A DNA stretch of 64,000 bases from assembly GCA_963575645.1 (NCBI GenBank), contig OY754466.1, positions 44,858,001-44,922,000 on the forward strand. Direction: 5' to 3'. Both the position numbers and the translations under genes were made by a program. The stretch's first letter is position 1. Each line of letters opens with the position of its first letter. The notes under the pieces are model-generated. The model worked only from the letters and a program-made list of their open reading frames with translations, made no database searches and was not told the origin of the DNA. Shown piece by piece: positions 1-10,687 of the stretch. The DNA comes from Xanthostigma xanthostigma. Taxonomy: Eukaryota > Arthropoda > Insecta > Raphidioptera > Raphidiidae.

Positions 1-115
1 GACCAGCAGTGTATCTAATTTATAAATTGATAACGTTTTTCTCAAATATTTTCTTAGGTAATTTTATGAATGTTTTACATGTATTTATAGAGAAGAATAA
101 TCTAAAAAATTTTTC
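1..115. repeat. Dispersed repeat, partial copy (family of 57.5 kb)
   Basis: The segment with 'aaattgataacgtttttctc', 'atattttcttag' and 'tttatagagaa' recurs near 10.7 kb, at 11.09-11.36 kb and, longest, at 57.47-57.88 kb. No coding capacity is visible. It is cut by the window edge, so its true end is unknown. Confidence 0.6.
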
Positions 116-204
116 TTTAAAACAAACTTTTATTATAAAATAAAATAAGACACCTTGATATTATGAAATTAACGGGATACAAGGCTAAATATAAAAACAA
201 TTTT

Positions 205-270
205 TATTCAATAGAACTTAATTTAATAGTCAACGTTTCGGCAAGCAATTATTGCCTTCTTCAGGACCTT
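205..270. repeat. GTTTCG-hairpin-TCAGGA motif
   Basis: The order is 'caacgtttcgg', a short hairpin (GGCAA...TTGCC) and 'ttcttcaggac'. The same architecture (a GAAACG/CGTTTC core, a small hairpin with unrelated sequence, then a CCTGAAG/CATCAGG core) recurs near 3745, 5215 and 50620. It is probably a conserved non-coding module of mobile elements. The family is not identified. Confidence 0.4.
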
Positions 271-321
271 AAAAAAGCTCTTATTAGTTGATAATAAAAA
301 TGAACTAAAAAGTTGAAAATA

Positions 322-507
322 ATTTTATTCTGATTAGGAACAAGTCGTTTTATATACATACTTATCACAGTCTCAAGTTTTCAAATAAAAGCGTGTTGCA
401 CCGTGTTTTCTTTCTCTCTTGTTATTAAAATATAACACGCTTTTATTTGAAAACTTGAGACTGTGATAAGTACGTATAAAACGGCTTGTTTCTAATCGGA
501 ATAAAAA
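322..507. repeat. Foldback (inverted-repeat) element
   Basis: Two arms of about 70 nt, 322-392 and 433-507, are near-perfect reverse complements. Each contains 'cacagtctcaagttttcaaa' or its complement. They are separated by a ~40-nt loop. There is no open frame. It looks like a foldback MITE or a local inverted duplication. Confidence 0.7.
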
Positions 508-1044
508 TGTGTAAAGAAAACTCATAGAGAAAATACTTTAATTACATTACATTACATATCATCCCTTTTACACACATTTTTCCTTTTTTGAAAACTCTTT
601 TTGTAAGCGCGGTCCGGTTATTTACAGTCCGCAAACCGCCTGTTGCCGATTTTTGCTCTATCGTATCCAATAAAAACACGGTCACGGCAACATTGTACTT
701 TCACAATGAAAAGAAGACCCGGCCCTTCACGCCGTACTATTTTCCGTTCAATATATTATCGCAAAGATGAATAGTGACATAATATAGAAAATATCCGTCT
801 TTTTCTATCGCATTTATCTTAATAAAATACCGGACATACCTCCGCCAAAATCGTATTTTCTATATTTTTTATACAAATATAAGCGGATCATGAAAATCTG
901 AGATGAGCCACCGTTGTTTATTACATTTTCCAGAAAGCCAAAGAAAAACAAAATAATCAGATTAAACAATTTCAAATGTGCATTAATATTAGTTTATGTA
1001 TATCTAGGTTGTAATGCATTATTTTATTGACGACATTATGTTAA

Positions 1045-1434
1045 CCTGTTAACGGAGCGAGACGTATAAATACGTCAAACGTAAACAAAAGCGTGTATGG
1101 GTAGGACATATGAATACGTCCTTGAAATATATGTTGCGCCCTGGAACGGGTGATCCTGAGCTGAAATCCCGTTCGAGACTTCGAAAATGGAAGGATACAA
1201 ATGAAGCTGAAATGAAGATTTTTTAGGGCTCCTAATTATAGGTACAAGGAATAATTGGAAAACCGGCTTTGGAACTTATTTTTTCAGGAAGAAGAATAAC
1301 TGAGATTTTAAACATAAATAAAAAAATATTATGAAATTACGTTCTCCGGGCGTGACGTACTGACACGTCCTAGTGAAAGAGCTCGCGCCCGTTATATGCT
1401 GCGTAATTAAAAAGGGAATTCCCCGGTTAACAGG
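1045..1434. mobile_element. piggyBac-like MITE with TTAA target duplication
   Basis: The element is bounded by TTAA on both sides (1041-1044 and 1435-1438). It has terminal inverted repeats beginning CCTGTTAAC (left) and ending GTTAACAGG (right). TTAA duplication is the hallmark of the piggyBac superfamily. At 390 bp it is far too short for a transposase and no convincing frame is visible, so it would need a transposase in trans. A GACGTATAAATACGTC near-palindrome sits just inside the left end. Confidence 0.72.
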
Positions 1435-1883
1435 TTAATAACGAGCAATTAGCGAGTTTTTACAGTTACATGAGTTAGAAAAGCATTACAAGCGACATAC
1501 ATACCTCAATGACTTTGGTACATCCATAATCTATACAATAAATAAATTATAACGAACTATCGGTACGAACATTATATAATATCTAATCCCGGTTAGCACA
1601 AGGTTCCACTGTACTATAAGTGTATAAGAACACTTCGGCGTATATATCTTGTGAGATTACATCCAATTTTATGCCATATCTACCATCTACTGTACTGCGC
1701 TTCTGCATCTATATAGAAGTAAGCTCATAATACAGAGGGCTTGCTTCACGCGGGCTTGCTACAGTGGAAGTACGACATGCACAGAGCAGGCTCCGGGTCG
1801 ATTTAGGAGAAGTTCCTGTAGAAATGTTATCGGCACCGTTAGCCGAGGCCTGAGAATTTTCCATTCATCGTGCATATATGTAA

Positions 1884-2497
1884 CTAGCGGTCCCGTCCGG
1901 TTTCACCCGGGTGTAAAAGAACGAATGGGGAAGGGAGGAACATGAGTACACACATTCATCTTAGTTTACCGAGATTAATGTTGTGTCCAAATTTCATGAT
2001 GATCGGAGTTACCGTTAAAAAGCTTTTGTCGATAAAAACCTGTATTTATACTTTTTTTAAACTAATAATTTTTTTTAATTAATTAAACAAAATTAAAATA
2101 AATTTAAATGTAAGCCTTAGAAGAAAGCAATGTAGAAAATAAAAAAAAAATTAAAAATATTTTCGCCCAACGTGGGGCTTGAACCCACGACCCTGATGTC
2201 GACAGTCGCATGCTGTACCGATTGAGCTAGCCGGTGTTGTATTCTGACTACGCTAATATGAGTTAATTTAGTTAGTGCATTTCACCTGAATAGAAGCTTA
2301 TTTTTGAGATACATTTTGCAACATTTTTCATTAATGCTCCGCTCCTAATGGTCGTAGCGTGATATTATATAGCCTATAGCCTTCCTCGATAAATGGGCTA
2401 TCCAACAAAAAAAAAAATTCAATTTGAACCAGTAGGTCCTGAGATTAGCGCGTTTAAACAAATAAACAAACTCTTCAGCTTTATATATTAGTATAGA
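1884..2497 (-). mobile_element. Non-autonomous Helitron carrying a tRNA-Lys-like block
   Basis: On the minus strand it starts 5'-TC (TCTATACTAATATATAAAGC) after an A. It ends with a CACCCGGGTG palindrome followed by ...CTAG and then host T. This is the A|TC...CTAG|T insertion signature of Helitrons, and the sequence resembles the lepidopteran Lep1-type elements I know. At 614 bp it carries no Rep/helicase. The middle ~280 bp, absent from the short copies at 9107 and 34837, holds a tRNA-Lys-related sequence (2164-2236). Confidence 0.88.
2164..2236 (-). pseudogene. tRNA-Lys-derived sequence inside Helitron
   Basis: The reverse complement reads like tRNA-Lys: a D-arm with TAGCTCAATCGGTA (A-box region), a variable-region GGGTC, GTGGGTTCAAGCCCCAC (T arm and B box) and a 3' acceptor GTTGGGCG. 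The anticodon loop is CTGTCGA, so positions 34-36 read GTC instead of CTT. The anticodon stem is badly paired and the acceptor 5' strand is eroded (CACCGGC). It is a relic rather than a working tRNA, although the T arm is intact. Homologous relics lie at 4862, 46987 and 55857. Confidence 0.8.
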
Positions 2498-2585
2498 TTA
2501 ATAACGGACATTTTTCTGTATTTTTGTAACATATTAAAGTCAATATATTATATTGGTTAATACCAAACCATAGAGATATAAGTAA

Positions 2586-2785
2586 CTAGAGTACGCTATT
2601 TCGTATGCTTGCCATAAGTGAAAATGTCCTCAGTTGAGAGAGAGAGAACGCTGTAGAAAAACCAGAAAACCAGATATTTGTTTACTCAAATCAGCATTGT
2701 TTTGTATCATTAGTTACCATAGAGATAAGGAACTGTTCTCTGTCTGAATTGCAGACACTTTCACGGCTCACTCGCGTACTCTAGT
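2586..2785. repeat. Small inverted-repeat element
   Basis: The ends are CTAGAGTACGC (left) and GCGTACTCTAG (right). Complementarity continues imperfectly for ~70 nt, including GTGAAAATGTCCTCA against the complement of the right-side CACTTTCAC region. The 200-bp element has no coding frame. It is MITE-like and its superfamily is not assigned. Confidence 0.5.
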
Positions 2786-3481
2786 CTAATATCTCTATGT
2801 ATCAAACACATTGTATAGTGTTAAATAATGTTAATTTATAATGTAAGGTTAAATAATATTATTTTTAATTAATTATAGCTCAGTGTTTGCTATTGTTGTT
2901 GTGTGAAACACACAGTCCTTGTTACAGTTACAACTTACAATGCTATATATAAAAAAAATTACTTTCCAACAGTGTCACTATCGGGACTGAAAGCCGAAAA
3001 TTGCACTATCGCGGCGGATGATTTATAATCAGTTCTACAATGACACATAAGAACAATCAGTCAGTCTCATAATAAAGCGTATTCCACATACTCCGAGATC
3101 AAAATTAAGTATCGATGTACTATACTGCATAAATGGACTTAGTAGGCCAGGGGAAAATGTCACATGCGTTCGTACCGCGCCAGCTCACCGAGTTGCCTCA
3201 TGCGCAAAACGTACCAAAAGAACTTTTAGTTCAATAGATATAAAATAGTTAATATGATAAAATATTAGATCCGACCCTGCAGGACACATGTGCTAAAGCT
3301 TAACATACAATACATGAAGAAAATATAAAAAAATATTCCGGGGAGAGTATCCTCGCTTTGAATCGATAAGAAATTCAAGATCGTCTTTACTTGCTTATAT
3401 GAATCTGTTTCTTTCTAAAAATTTAAACGTCTTTAAAAAATATAATCAAATAACTAGCAACAATATAATTTTATGAAGTGA
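2786..3481. other. No gene seen
   Basis: This is A+T-rich sequence. I find no splice-framed exon, RNA gene or element with clear ends on either strand. Confidence 0.5.
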
Positions 3482-3680
3482 CTATAGCGGTCCCACCCGG
3501 TTTCACCCGGGTGCAAAAGAACGAATGAGAGGGAGGTACATGAGTATTACGCACGTTCATCATAGTTTACCGAGATGAATGTTGTGTCCAAATTTCATGA
3601 TGATCGGAGTTACCGTTCAAAAGTTTTTGTCGGACGGACAAATTTTCAGTTACATTTGTCATTGATGCTCCGCTCCTATT
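3482..3680 (-). mobile_element. Helitron 3' half, 5' end missing
   Basis: It matches the 3' half of the Helitron family: CACCCGGGTG hairpin region, the 'catgatgatcggagttaccg' block, then the GATGCTCCGCTCC block, where homology stops. The terminus reads CTATAG rather than CTAG, a change shared with the copy at 9107-9443. A foldback element abuts the broken end. Confidence 0.75.
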
Positions 3681-3681
3681 A

Positions 3682-3933
3682 GAAAATAGCCAATAAATAC
3701 ACAGATTAAATATTATATATTCACATATTTTTTAATACGTTCGACGTTTCGTGGATATCTTTGTCCAGATCATCAGGAATCTAAAATTTATAATACAAAA
3801 AATTTTACAAACCAAATTGTTTGTATTATAAATTTTAGATCCTGATGATGTGGACAAAGATATCCACGAAACGTCGAACGTATTAAAAAATATATGGATA
3901 TATAATTCATCTGTGTATTTATTAGCTATTTTC
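3682..3933. repeat. Foldback element with GTTTCG motif in each arm
   Basis: The arms are about 117 nt, from GAAAATAGC at the left end to GCTATTTTC at the right end. Each contains 'cgttcgacgtttcgtggat' or its complement, followed by a hairpin and a CATCAGGA/TCCTGATG core. The loop is only ~20 nt. No protein-coding potential is visible. It abuts the truncated Helitron, so one may have inserted next to or into the other. Confidence 0.75.
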
Positions 3934-3985
3934 CTGTTAATCTTTACTATCATAGTTTGCGATATAGTCGTTATTTTTTTTTTAA

Positions 3986-4200
3986 TGTAGATACTTATAA
4001 TACTCCACGTTTATAGGTTAGGTATTATGATCAATGTGGCGGCCATTATTATTTTATCAGGCGAATAAATATTTATACCCTCGAAGTAAGACAGGATAGA
4101 TTTATACCTACAGTAAACATATCGCTATTTATTCGGTGGAATAGTTATCTGAAGAAGAAATAAACCGAATAAATAACTACTTATGTTCGGTGAATATGGT
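3986..4200 (+). repeat. Dispersed repeat, inverted partner at 13.9 kb
   Basis: The segment with 'tactccacgtttataggtta', 'gcggccattattattttatc' and 'tatttattcgg' is repeated in reverse orientation at about 13902-14045. It is non-coding, and the family is not recognised. Confidence 0.6.
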
Positions 4201-4449
4201 CATAAGAAGTAAACATGTTCTGTTTCGGAAGGATACCAAGAATCCGCTGTTTACTTTTTTGTCGAATATATTTCGAACTTATCTACGACTGTATTCCATT
4301 TGAACAAATTCAGTACCTACTCACTTTAGTTGAAACCGTCACGATGTCTGCTTTAATACATAAATCAGTCAAGGAGAATAATAAATTTGGGAACAAATTC
4401 GTTTATGGCTATTGTAAGTCACAGCGCTCTTCAAGTGAAGTAAGAAGAT

Positions 4450-4560
4450 CGAAAAAAAAGATGAGTTACAGTCGCGGTGGGACTGTGGGATTGAGTCGAA
4501 CCTACTTGTGCAGGGTTCACACGCGACGCCCAAATATCTAACGCTCTTATACAATATAGG
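4450..4560 (-). repeat. Possible tRNA-related SINE head
   Basis: On the minus strand a GTAGGTTCGACTC block resembles a Pol III B box. It is preceded by 'aagagcgttagatatttggg' at roughly A-box distance and followed by 'cccaccgcgactgtaactca'. The layout suggests a tRNA-derived SINE head, but no second copy is in the window and no proper cloverleaf can be drawn. Confidence 0.35.
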
Positions 4561-4587
4561 CAATTGATCTTTCAATTTTATTTAATA

Positions 4588-5192
4588 CTAGCGGTCCCGC
4601 CCGGTTTCACCCGGGTGCAAAAGAACGAATGGGGAAGGAAGGGACATGAGTACACACATTCATCTTAGTTTACCGAGATTAATGTTGTGTCCAAATTTCA
4701 TGATGATCGGAGTTACCGTTCAAAAGTTATTGTCGATAAAGAGCAGTATTTAAACTTTTTTTAACTAATAATTTTTTTTAAATGAATTAAATAAAACTAA
4801 AATAAATTTAAATGTAAGCCTTAGAAGAAAGCAATGTAAAAAATAAAAATAAAAATATATTCACCCAACGTGGGGCTCGAACCCACGACCCTGATATTGA
4901 CAGTCGCATGTGCTACCGATTGATCTACCTGAGGTTGTGTTCTTTCATCACTAATATGAGTATATCTAGTTAGTGCACTTCACATGAATAGAAGCTTATT
5001 TTTGAGATACTTTTTGCAACATTTTTCATTAAAGCTCCGCTCCTAATGGTCGTAGCGTAATATTATATAGCCTATAGCCTTCCTCGGTAAATGGGCTATC
5101 CAACAAAAAATTTTTATTCAATTTGAATCAGTAGTTCCTGAGATTAGCGCGTTCAAACAAACAAACTCTTCAGCTTTATATATTAGTATAGA
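4588..5192 (-). mobile_element. Non-autonomous Helitron carrying a tRNA-Lys-like block
   Basis: This is the second member of the tRNA-bearing subfamily, 605 bp, with canonical A|TC and CTAG|T borders on the minus strand. It is very similar to the copy at 1884-2497 through both flanks and the tRNA-like block. This includes the T-rich 'aatatatttttatttt' stretch immediately 3' of the tRNA sequence and the 'ctacattgctttcttctaag' block beyond it. Confidence 0.88.
4862..4934 (-). pseudogene. tRNA-Lys-derived sequence inside Helitron
   Basis: It keeps GTGGGTTCGAGCCCCAC (a perfect T arm with B box) and CAATCGGTAG of the D arm. The anticodon loop is CTGTCAA (34-36 = GTC), as in the neighbouring copy at 2164, so those two share ancestry after the anticodon changed. 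The acceptor stem is damaged at both ends (CCTCAGG against GTTGGGTG). Not expected to yield a functional tRNA. Confidence 0.78.
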
Positions 5193-5211
5193 TCTATTAA
5201 ATTCAGTATAT

Positions 5212-5256
5212 GTCTGTACTCCTGAAGGTGGACTGATTGTCCGAAACGATCGTCGA
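5212..5256. repeat. GAAACG-hairpin-CCTGAAG motif
   Basis: The segment has CCTGAAG, then GGAC...GTCC as a small hairpin, then GAAACGATCGTCG. The layout matches the motifs at 205, 3745 and 50620 with a different hairpin sequence. It lies immediately 3' of the 89-codon minus-strand frame, where the 3' untranslated end of a mobile element might be expected. Confidence 0.45.
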
Positions 5257-5282
5257 GAGAGAGAGAAAATATTTTGTTTTTA

Positions 5283-5552
5283 TTATTTGTTATTAAATTT
5301 CCTTTTCGAAATATTTTCTTTTTTTCTCATATACCAAACATGGGAAGCCTTGTGATCGTGCAAAAATTTCGACTTTGAGTTTTTCAAGTCCTCTGAATTC
5401 ATAGTCAGAGTGCCCGTCGGCAAAAATTTTACTGACAAATACTCTCCCCAAACTTTGCATATGGCTTCATTAGGCCTATTTCCTCTATGACTTTTTTTGA
5501 TTTTGGGACGTTTTCCCTCTAAATTTTCCGAAAGATGTCGTTTTGACGACAT
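5283..5552 (-). CDS. Unrecognised basic ORF, probably mobile-element remnant
   Basis: An ATG-initiated minus-strand frame of 89 codons ends at TAA. The product is strongly basic (N-terminal KRHLSENLEGKRPKIKK, C-terminal RKKENISKRKF), with the central segment AICKVWGEYLSVKFLPTG. I recognise no domain, signal peptide or membrane segment. Codon use is ordinary for the A+T-rich surroundings. No promoter or splice context is evident. The GAAACG-hairpin-CCTGAAG motif just downstream suggests the 3' end of a mobile element rather than a host gene. It could also be a chance frame. Confidence 0.3.
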   Translation of the reverse strand: MSSKRHLSENLEGKRPKIKKSHRGNRPNEAICKVWGEYLSVKFLPTGTLTMNSEDLKNSKSKFLHDHKASHVWYMRKKENISKRKFNNK

Positions 5553-5640
5553 GTAAAAAATTTATAGATACTGTTTGTTTTTTTAATTGGATAGCTTGAA
5601 AACTTCAACCAAAACGCTAAAATAACGTTCTTTAACAAAT

Positions 5641-5720
5641 AACATGAACCATTTAAAATGTTCGACACCTCGAATATGTCGACATATTCGAGGTGTCAGA
5701 CATTTTAAATGGTTTATGTT
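5641..5720. repeat. 80-bp near-perfect palindrome
   Basis: The arms AACATgAACCATTTAAAATG... fold back without a spacer around a central GTCGAC, with only a few mismatches. There is no flanking element homology elsewhere in the window. It would extrude as a cruciform. Confidence 0.75.
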
Positions 5721-6444
5721 ATTGCCCTTGACAATTAGGACTAAGTCCTATTAGTCCCTTATAGATCCCTGTCGATCGTGCCAAAAGATCGAGAATTAAA
5801 AATACATCATGTTGGCCAAATGACGGGAACCTTAAAATATGTTTGATGTTATCTTCTGTCAATGATAACCATTCTGTTGAAATTACTGAAGAGTATTTTC
5901 AACTTACTATAAATATAGTTTACAATTAACAACCCTATATCGATAAACTGAAGGCCCCTAGGGCTTAATATCTCGAACGTGGTAACTAAATCTGGCTGGA
6001 TATGTCTACCTTTTGTTTACGTGATCGTGTTGACCGAAAACTCTCTGCTCCTATCAACGTGATCTATGTGTCTAGGTTATTTGTGACCGGCGTTGTTTTG
6101 TTTCAGACTGTTTTATATTTTTAAAGCCAAATACTTTGTCGAATTGCATCAAAAATGTGTTCTTGAAACGTGATTACTACAGATGCGCCGAGTAAGGTAC
6201 CGATTTATTACTCAATACTCGGCAATTCGGCAGTATTTTTTGTTGTACCCGGCCGAATAACTCGGTTAAAGTGACAATTCATGTAATTCGGCTAAAAATG
6301 TAAATGACATTGAAAATTATACACACTTGGGATTTTTAGTCTTTCAGAAAAAGTTTTTTTTTTTTAATTGTTTTATTATCTAATTGTAAGGTACGTTCGC
6401 AAAAAGCGAGGGACGGGCCCCATTCTTGTTCACAATGAAAAATA
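5721..6444. other. No gene seen
   Basis: No exon, RNA gene or bounded element can be supported. The segment contains only scattered short frames. Confidence 0.5.
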
Positions 6445-7035
6445 CTAGTGTGACCTGTGCGAATTATTCGCACTAAATAAGTATAATAATTATCACTTTA
6501 CAAAATTATTTTTTAAATATGATTGCAGGTATTCAATTCGTTTCTAATTTTGCACATTTCTTATAACGTTCTTCTTTTTGTTGTATTACAATATGAAACT
6601 CAGATGACAGATCGAAGAAATATTTTACTAAAATTGTCATATAGAGGCGTAAGTAGCAAAGGCGTTGAGCTAAGCCGTCGGATGGCATCATGCAGCATTG
6701 TTGTGACGTTGTTCAGCGTTGCTCGCTGTTTCAAAATTAAAGCCGTCAGATGGCAGTATGCAGTATTGTGTCTGTTGTATTACAATATGAAGGTTAGATG
6801 ACAGATCGAAGTGTTGACGTTGTTTCAAAATTCAAGCTGTCAGGTAGCAGACGTTGTTCAGCGTTGCTGTATTTTAATTAATTTACAAAAACAAAAGCAA
6901 TAATAAATTTGTCGATGTCAGTACAGCAAGCAATTATCTGTAAAATGATATATAATTTATGTGGAGAAATTGTGTGGTTTTTTCTAAAAAGGGAGGCAAA
7001 CATCTTTAACCTTAGCGTATTAATATATTATATGA
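6445..7035 (-). mobile_element. Second Helitron family, non-autonomous copy 1
   Basis: On the minus strand it begins A|TCATATAATATATTAATACG. It ends in a perfect hairpin GTGCGAATAATTCGCAC 11 nt before CTAG|T, which are classic Helitron termini. It is 591 bp. A frame starting near QVFNSFLILH is shared with the copies at 23150 and 39284, but it has no Rep/helicase motif and is best read as conserved non-coding sequence. Relative to the other two copies it carries an extra segment repeating the GATGACAGATCGAAG block. Confidence 0.82.
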
Positions 7036-7372
7036 TTCCTACTCGATTTTTCGTGCGCATAATTTTTTAATCAGACGAAATATAATAAAATTAATTAGAA
7101 ACTTCGAATTGGAACCACAAAATATATTTATGTGATATATGCAGGTTATTTATATATAGAAGTTTCTATACTTTCTCCGTTCTTACCAGGTCTAAAGCAA
7201 ATAAATGTCAGTATTTTGACCATAATTTTAACTTATCACACGAATGTTGATTTATTTTAATTTTATATATATAAATTGGCTTCTGAAATATAAAAAGTAT
7301 ATAATATATTTTGCAGCTACCTTGAAGTCTTAATATTTAACCAAATATAATAAAAAAAAAACTTTTTAAAAA

Positions 7373-7535
7373 AATGGAACCTCCGTCAAAAAACGGTCAC
7401 TATAATAACAAAGTTTTGAAGTCGGCACGAATATAAAACGTTATAGTAATCAAATTAGTGCCGACCTCAAAACTTTGTCATTTTACGCTTGTTACTGAGC
7501 CATTTCTGAAAGAGGTTCAATTTTTGTCAAGTTTT
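7373..7535. repeat. Foldback MITE
   Basis: The inner arms 'acaaagttttgaagtcggcac' and its complement are nearly perfect around a ~37-nt loop. Weaker pairing extends outward (GGAACCTCC against GAGGTTC). It is about 160 bp and has no coding frame. Confidence 0.6.
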
Positions 7536-7774
7536 TTATTTTCCATGTTCAAATTTTGTGCTTTTTTTTAGAAATAGAAAAATAGTCGACAACTAAGTAA
7601 TGTTGGAAGATGTCACCCTGTATATAAAATAATATTTCAGCGCACTCAAAACATATTTCTAGCGCTTAGGATTTTTTAAGATTGTGAATTCAATGGATAT
7701 CCCTATATCTAAAATCTCGCTAAACATATCTGTAGCTCAAAATCTATTAGTTCTTAGCATATATTTAATAAATT

Positions 7775-8155
7775 ACTATATGAATAATTGTCTATCTACT
7801 CAATGTGCGGTGAGTGAAGGCAACAAAGCGTATCGAAAATATATCTGCGTCTCTTTCTTCGATGTAATTCCCTGATTTCTCCGATGATAGGATTGGTTAA
7901 TGTACTTGCATTCAATCTGAATAAAGTATCTCTGTTTCAAAAACTTTGTCTTTTTCTATGACGTTAACATGGGCGTACCCAGCTTTTGGCACAGGAGGGA
8001 ACAAATTAGAAATTTTTTAAGCCGGGTCCCCCGTGCTTGTTTTGCCCTCCTGGATACGCCAATGCTTACGGCTTAAAAAAGACCGAAGTATATGTTTTGC
8101 ACCCTAATGGTTCGATTGCGGTTTTATTCCTATGCTCAGTATAGAATAAAATTAT
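7775..8155 (+). repeat. Dispersed repeat family U, copy 1 of 3
   Basis: The segment from 'ctactcaatgtgcggtgagt' through 'tttctccgatgataggattg' to 'taatggttcgattgcg' is shared with 44163-44556 and 51786-52140. Copies 1 and 3, but not 2, contain a ~95-bp insert running from GGGCGTACCCAGC to CTGGATACGCC (about 7970-8064), whose ends are inverted repeats. That looks like a nested miniature element. No coding capacity. Confidence 0.7.
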
Positions 8156-8756
8156 ATGGACACTTTTTCTTAGTGACCTTTAAACTATAAAAATATAAAA
8201 CCATTTTCGATCAATTTAACCGAAAGCCAAATCCCATAAGGATTGTGCGGGGTTCTTTGCTTGTTTTTGCTGGTTTATGCTCTTCAATTGCAGGTTGAAG
8301 GTTTGTACTGTGCTGGTCGTGCAGGTGTATGCTTGACAAGTGTGCGCGGTCTTTAAATGCGAAGCAATGACGTCAACAATTATTTGCAACACTTTCAGTT
8401 CGAGATACGGTGTAATGTGAATTTTATTATAGCCTTATAAGATTTATCAGCACAAGGTGTGTGATATTTATACATCAAAATTACATCATTTCTAGAGCTC
8501 TCGGCGTCATTTGCGGTACCAAGTCGAACTACACAGCCCACGCGTATTCAACAGTATTTAGTAACATATCATTAAAGTTATTATGCGTGAAAAACCGCAA
8601 ATTGATGGTTATATCAAACAGGATTCGGTTAAATATTCTATATTGAAACACTTCGCAGTCTTCAGACTCGTGTCTGTCTACATTACAGCGCAGAAAAAAA
8701 AACCTACAGCTACTGGTATAATTAATACTCAAGAAAATAAATAATTATAATAAAGC

Positions 8757-8850
8757 GTTTGACGTCCGTTTCTTGACTTTGAGTCATAACAGACTTCATT
8801 TGCACCATTACTATTTTCCATCTATCACACTTCCCGTTATTTTGTGCACG
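8757..8850 (-). repeat. SINE tail fragment
   Basis: This is a reverse-orientation match to the 3' part of the SINE at 14455-14812 ('ggaaaatagtaatggtgc', 'aaacggacgt'). Only the tail portion is present, with no tRNA-like head. Confidence 0.65.
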
Positions 8851-9106
8851 ACATAAATAAGTGTTCTAAATAAATATAGAGATAAATAGACATTGGGAGA
8901 TATAAATATTATGTGTAGATAATAGTTTAGTGTTATTGTTGTTGTTTTATAATTCGTTTGTTTGTTGTTATGTATTTTATTATTTCATTTTTCATTATTA
9001 TTAGAGAAGTACTTTTTAGTTTGTTTTTGTTAACGTTTCTTTTTGTGTAAATAAATATTTTAACCACCGACTAAGAACAGTTTTGTTACAACTTATTAGA
9101 TAACTA

Positions 9107-9443
9107 TCTATACTAATATATAAAGCTAAAGACTTTGTTTGTTTGGTTGGTTGAACGCGCTAATCTCAGGAACTACTGGTTCGATTTTTTTTTTTGATAG
9201 CCCATTTATCGAAGAAGACTATAGGCTATATAATATCACGCTACGACCAATAGGAGCGGAGCATCAATAAAAAATGTTGCAAAATATAACTCAAAAGACA
9301 AAACTTTTGAACGGTAACTCCGATAATCATGAAATTTGGACACAACATTCATCTCGGTAAACGAAGACGAACGCGCGTACTCATGTCCATCCCCCCCATT
9401 CGTTCTTTTTGCACCCGGGTGAAACAGGGCGGGACCGCTATAG
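9107..9443 (+). mobile_element. Short Helitron without tRNA block
   Basis: It starts A|TCTATACTAATATATAAAGC and ends CACCCGGGTG...CTATAG|T. At 337 bp it joins the 5' and 3' modules directly ('tgttgcaaaatataactcaa' to 'aaacttttgaacggtaact'). It lacks the ~280-bp tRNA-bearing centre of its relatives. The CTATAG end matches the fragment at 3482. Confidence 0.85.
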
Positions 9444-10144
9444 TAATAAAATGATGAATCGTGCCATCATTTTATCATCATTATATTCGACCAGATCATT
9501 TCAGCGGATTCACGTATAAAAAAATTAATATCTCCGCATAATTTAAAGACATCGGCATCAGCATTTTTAAAGTTATCCTTATATTATTTATTTCCCGGTT
9601 TTTCCGTTTTCCCGGTCGCTAGAAACCCAGTATACAATATTTATTCTCCGTTCTACAAATTTCGACTGGATAGACAGTAGTTTCCGTCTTACACCTATCT
9701 TGTAAGCCAATAAGGAAGTGGACCGCTGTGAAGTTTAAATCAAACATAATCTTCTGTATGTAAACATGCACACTTACATACACTACACTGCACAAGTGTC
9801 TCAAAAGCTTAAAAACTTCTTCTAAAGCTTGTTTACATTCGATTTAATTCTGTGATTTAGTGTAAACAAACACCAACTTTACCTTAAACTTTTATCTTAA
9901 TATATTTTATGCATCGACAATACTACACAGATTAAACGGATAAACTTACTTAAGAGCCGGTTTTATAAACGTTAGTTAAATTTAAATTGCCAACTAAATT
10001 AGGCGCTTGAGAATAGCTAATCAAACAGTGACACTGTTGTTTACAATATGACGTTTTTATGACTTCTCTATTAATTATCAATTTATTAATTAAATACATA
10101 TAATAGTAATAATTATTGTTAATACTTTACACATGTGTGGAGTC
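9444..10144. other. No gene seen
   Basis: This segment is A+T-rich. Part of the right end ('acacatgtgtggagt') belongs to the dispersed repeat that hosts the following hAT element. No exon or RNA gene supported. Confidence 0.5.
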
Positions 10145-10679
10145 CAGCGTTGCCAGTTTTTTTTATTGCCAAGTCGGGATTTTGGAACTCTTTGAGTGAA
10201 AACAGCGGGATTCTTTCGTCGAAAGCGGGACATAGTAAAAAAACGTATATAATCAGAAGTTTTGAAATACCTACATATTTATCTTTTTATTTGAATTAAA
10301 ATTACGTTTACGTGACAATAGATAGCAAAAATAGCCATAGAAAATGTATTTTAATAAAAATATAATATTTTAAATCAGATTTATCCTATCGTTAAATAGT
10401 TGAGTCTTATTCGTCTTCAGAACAAAAAAAAAAAAAACAGAAATCAAAATCAAAAAAGTTTTATTCATTAGAGAAATATGGCGTTTCAAACAATAGTCTG
10501 TGAATTGCAACTTACAATAAGAGAATAATTATTTATGAGAATTACTTATTCATGATATATCTGTGAAGATTTAACTTCTTTTAAAGTTATCCCCGAGTTA
10601 TCCCCGAAAAGCGCGGGACATTTAATTTTGATTTAAAAATCGGGACATCCCACCAAAATCGGGACGTCTGGCAACGCTG
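10145..10679. mobile_element. hAT-type non-autonomous element
   Basis: The terminal inverted repeats are CAGCGTTGCCAG and CTGGCAACGCTG. They are flanked by a perfect 8-bp target duplication GTGGAGTC (10137-10144 and 10680-10687), diagnostic of the hAT superfamily. It is 535 bp with no transposase frame. Subterminal regions are rich in CGGGA/TCCCG motifs. It interrupts a dispersed repeat that resumes at 10688. Confidence 0.9.
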
Positions 10680-10687
10680 GTGGAGTC

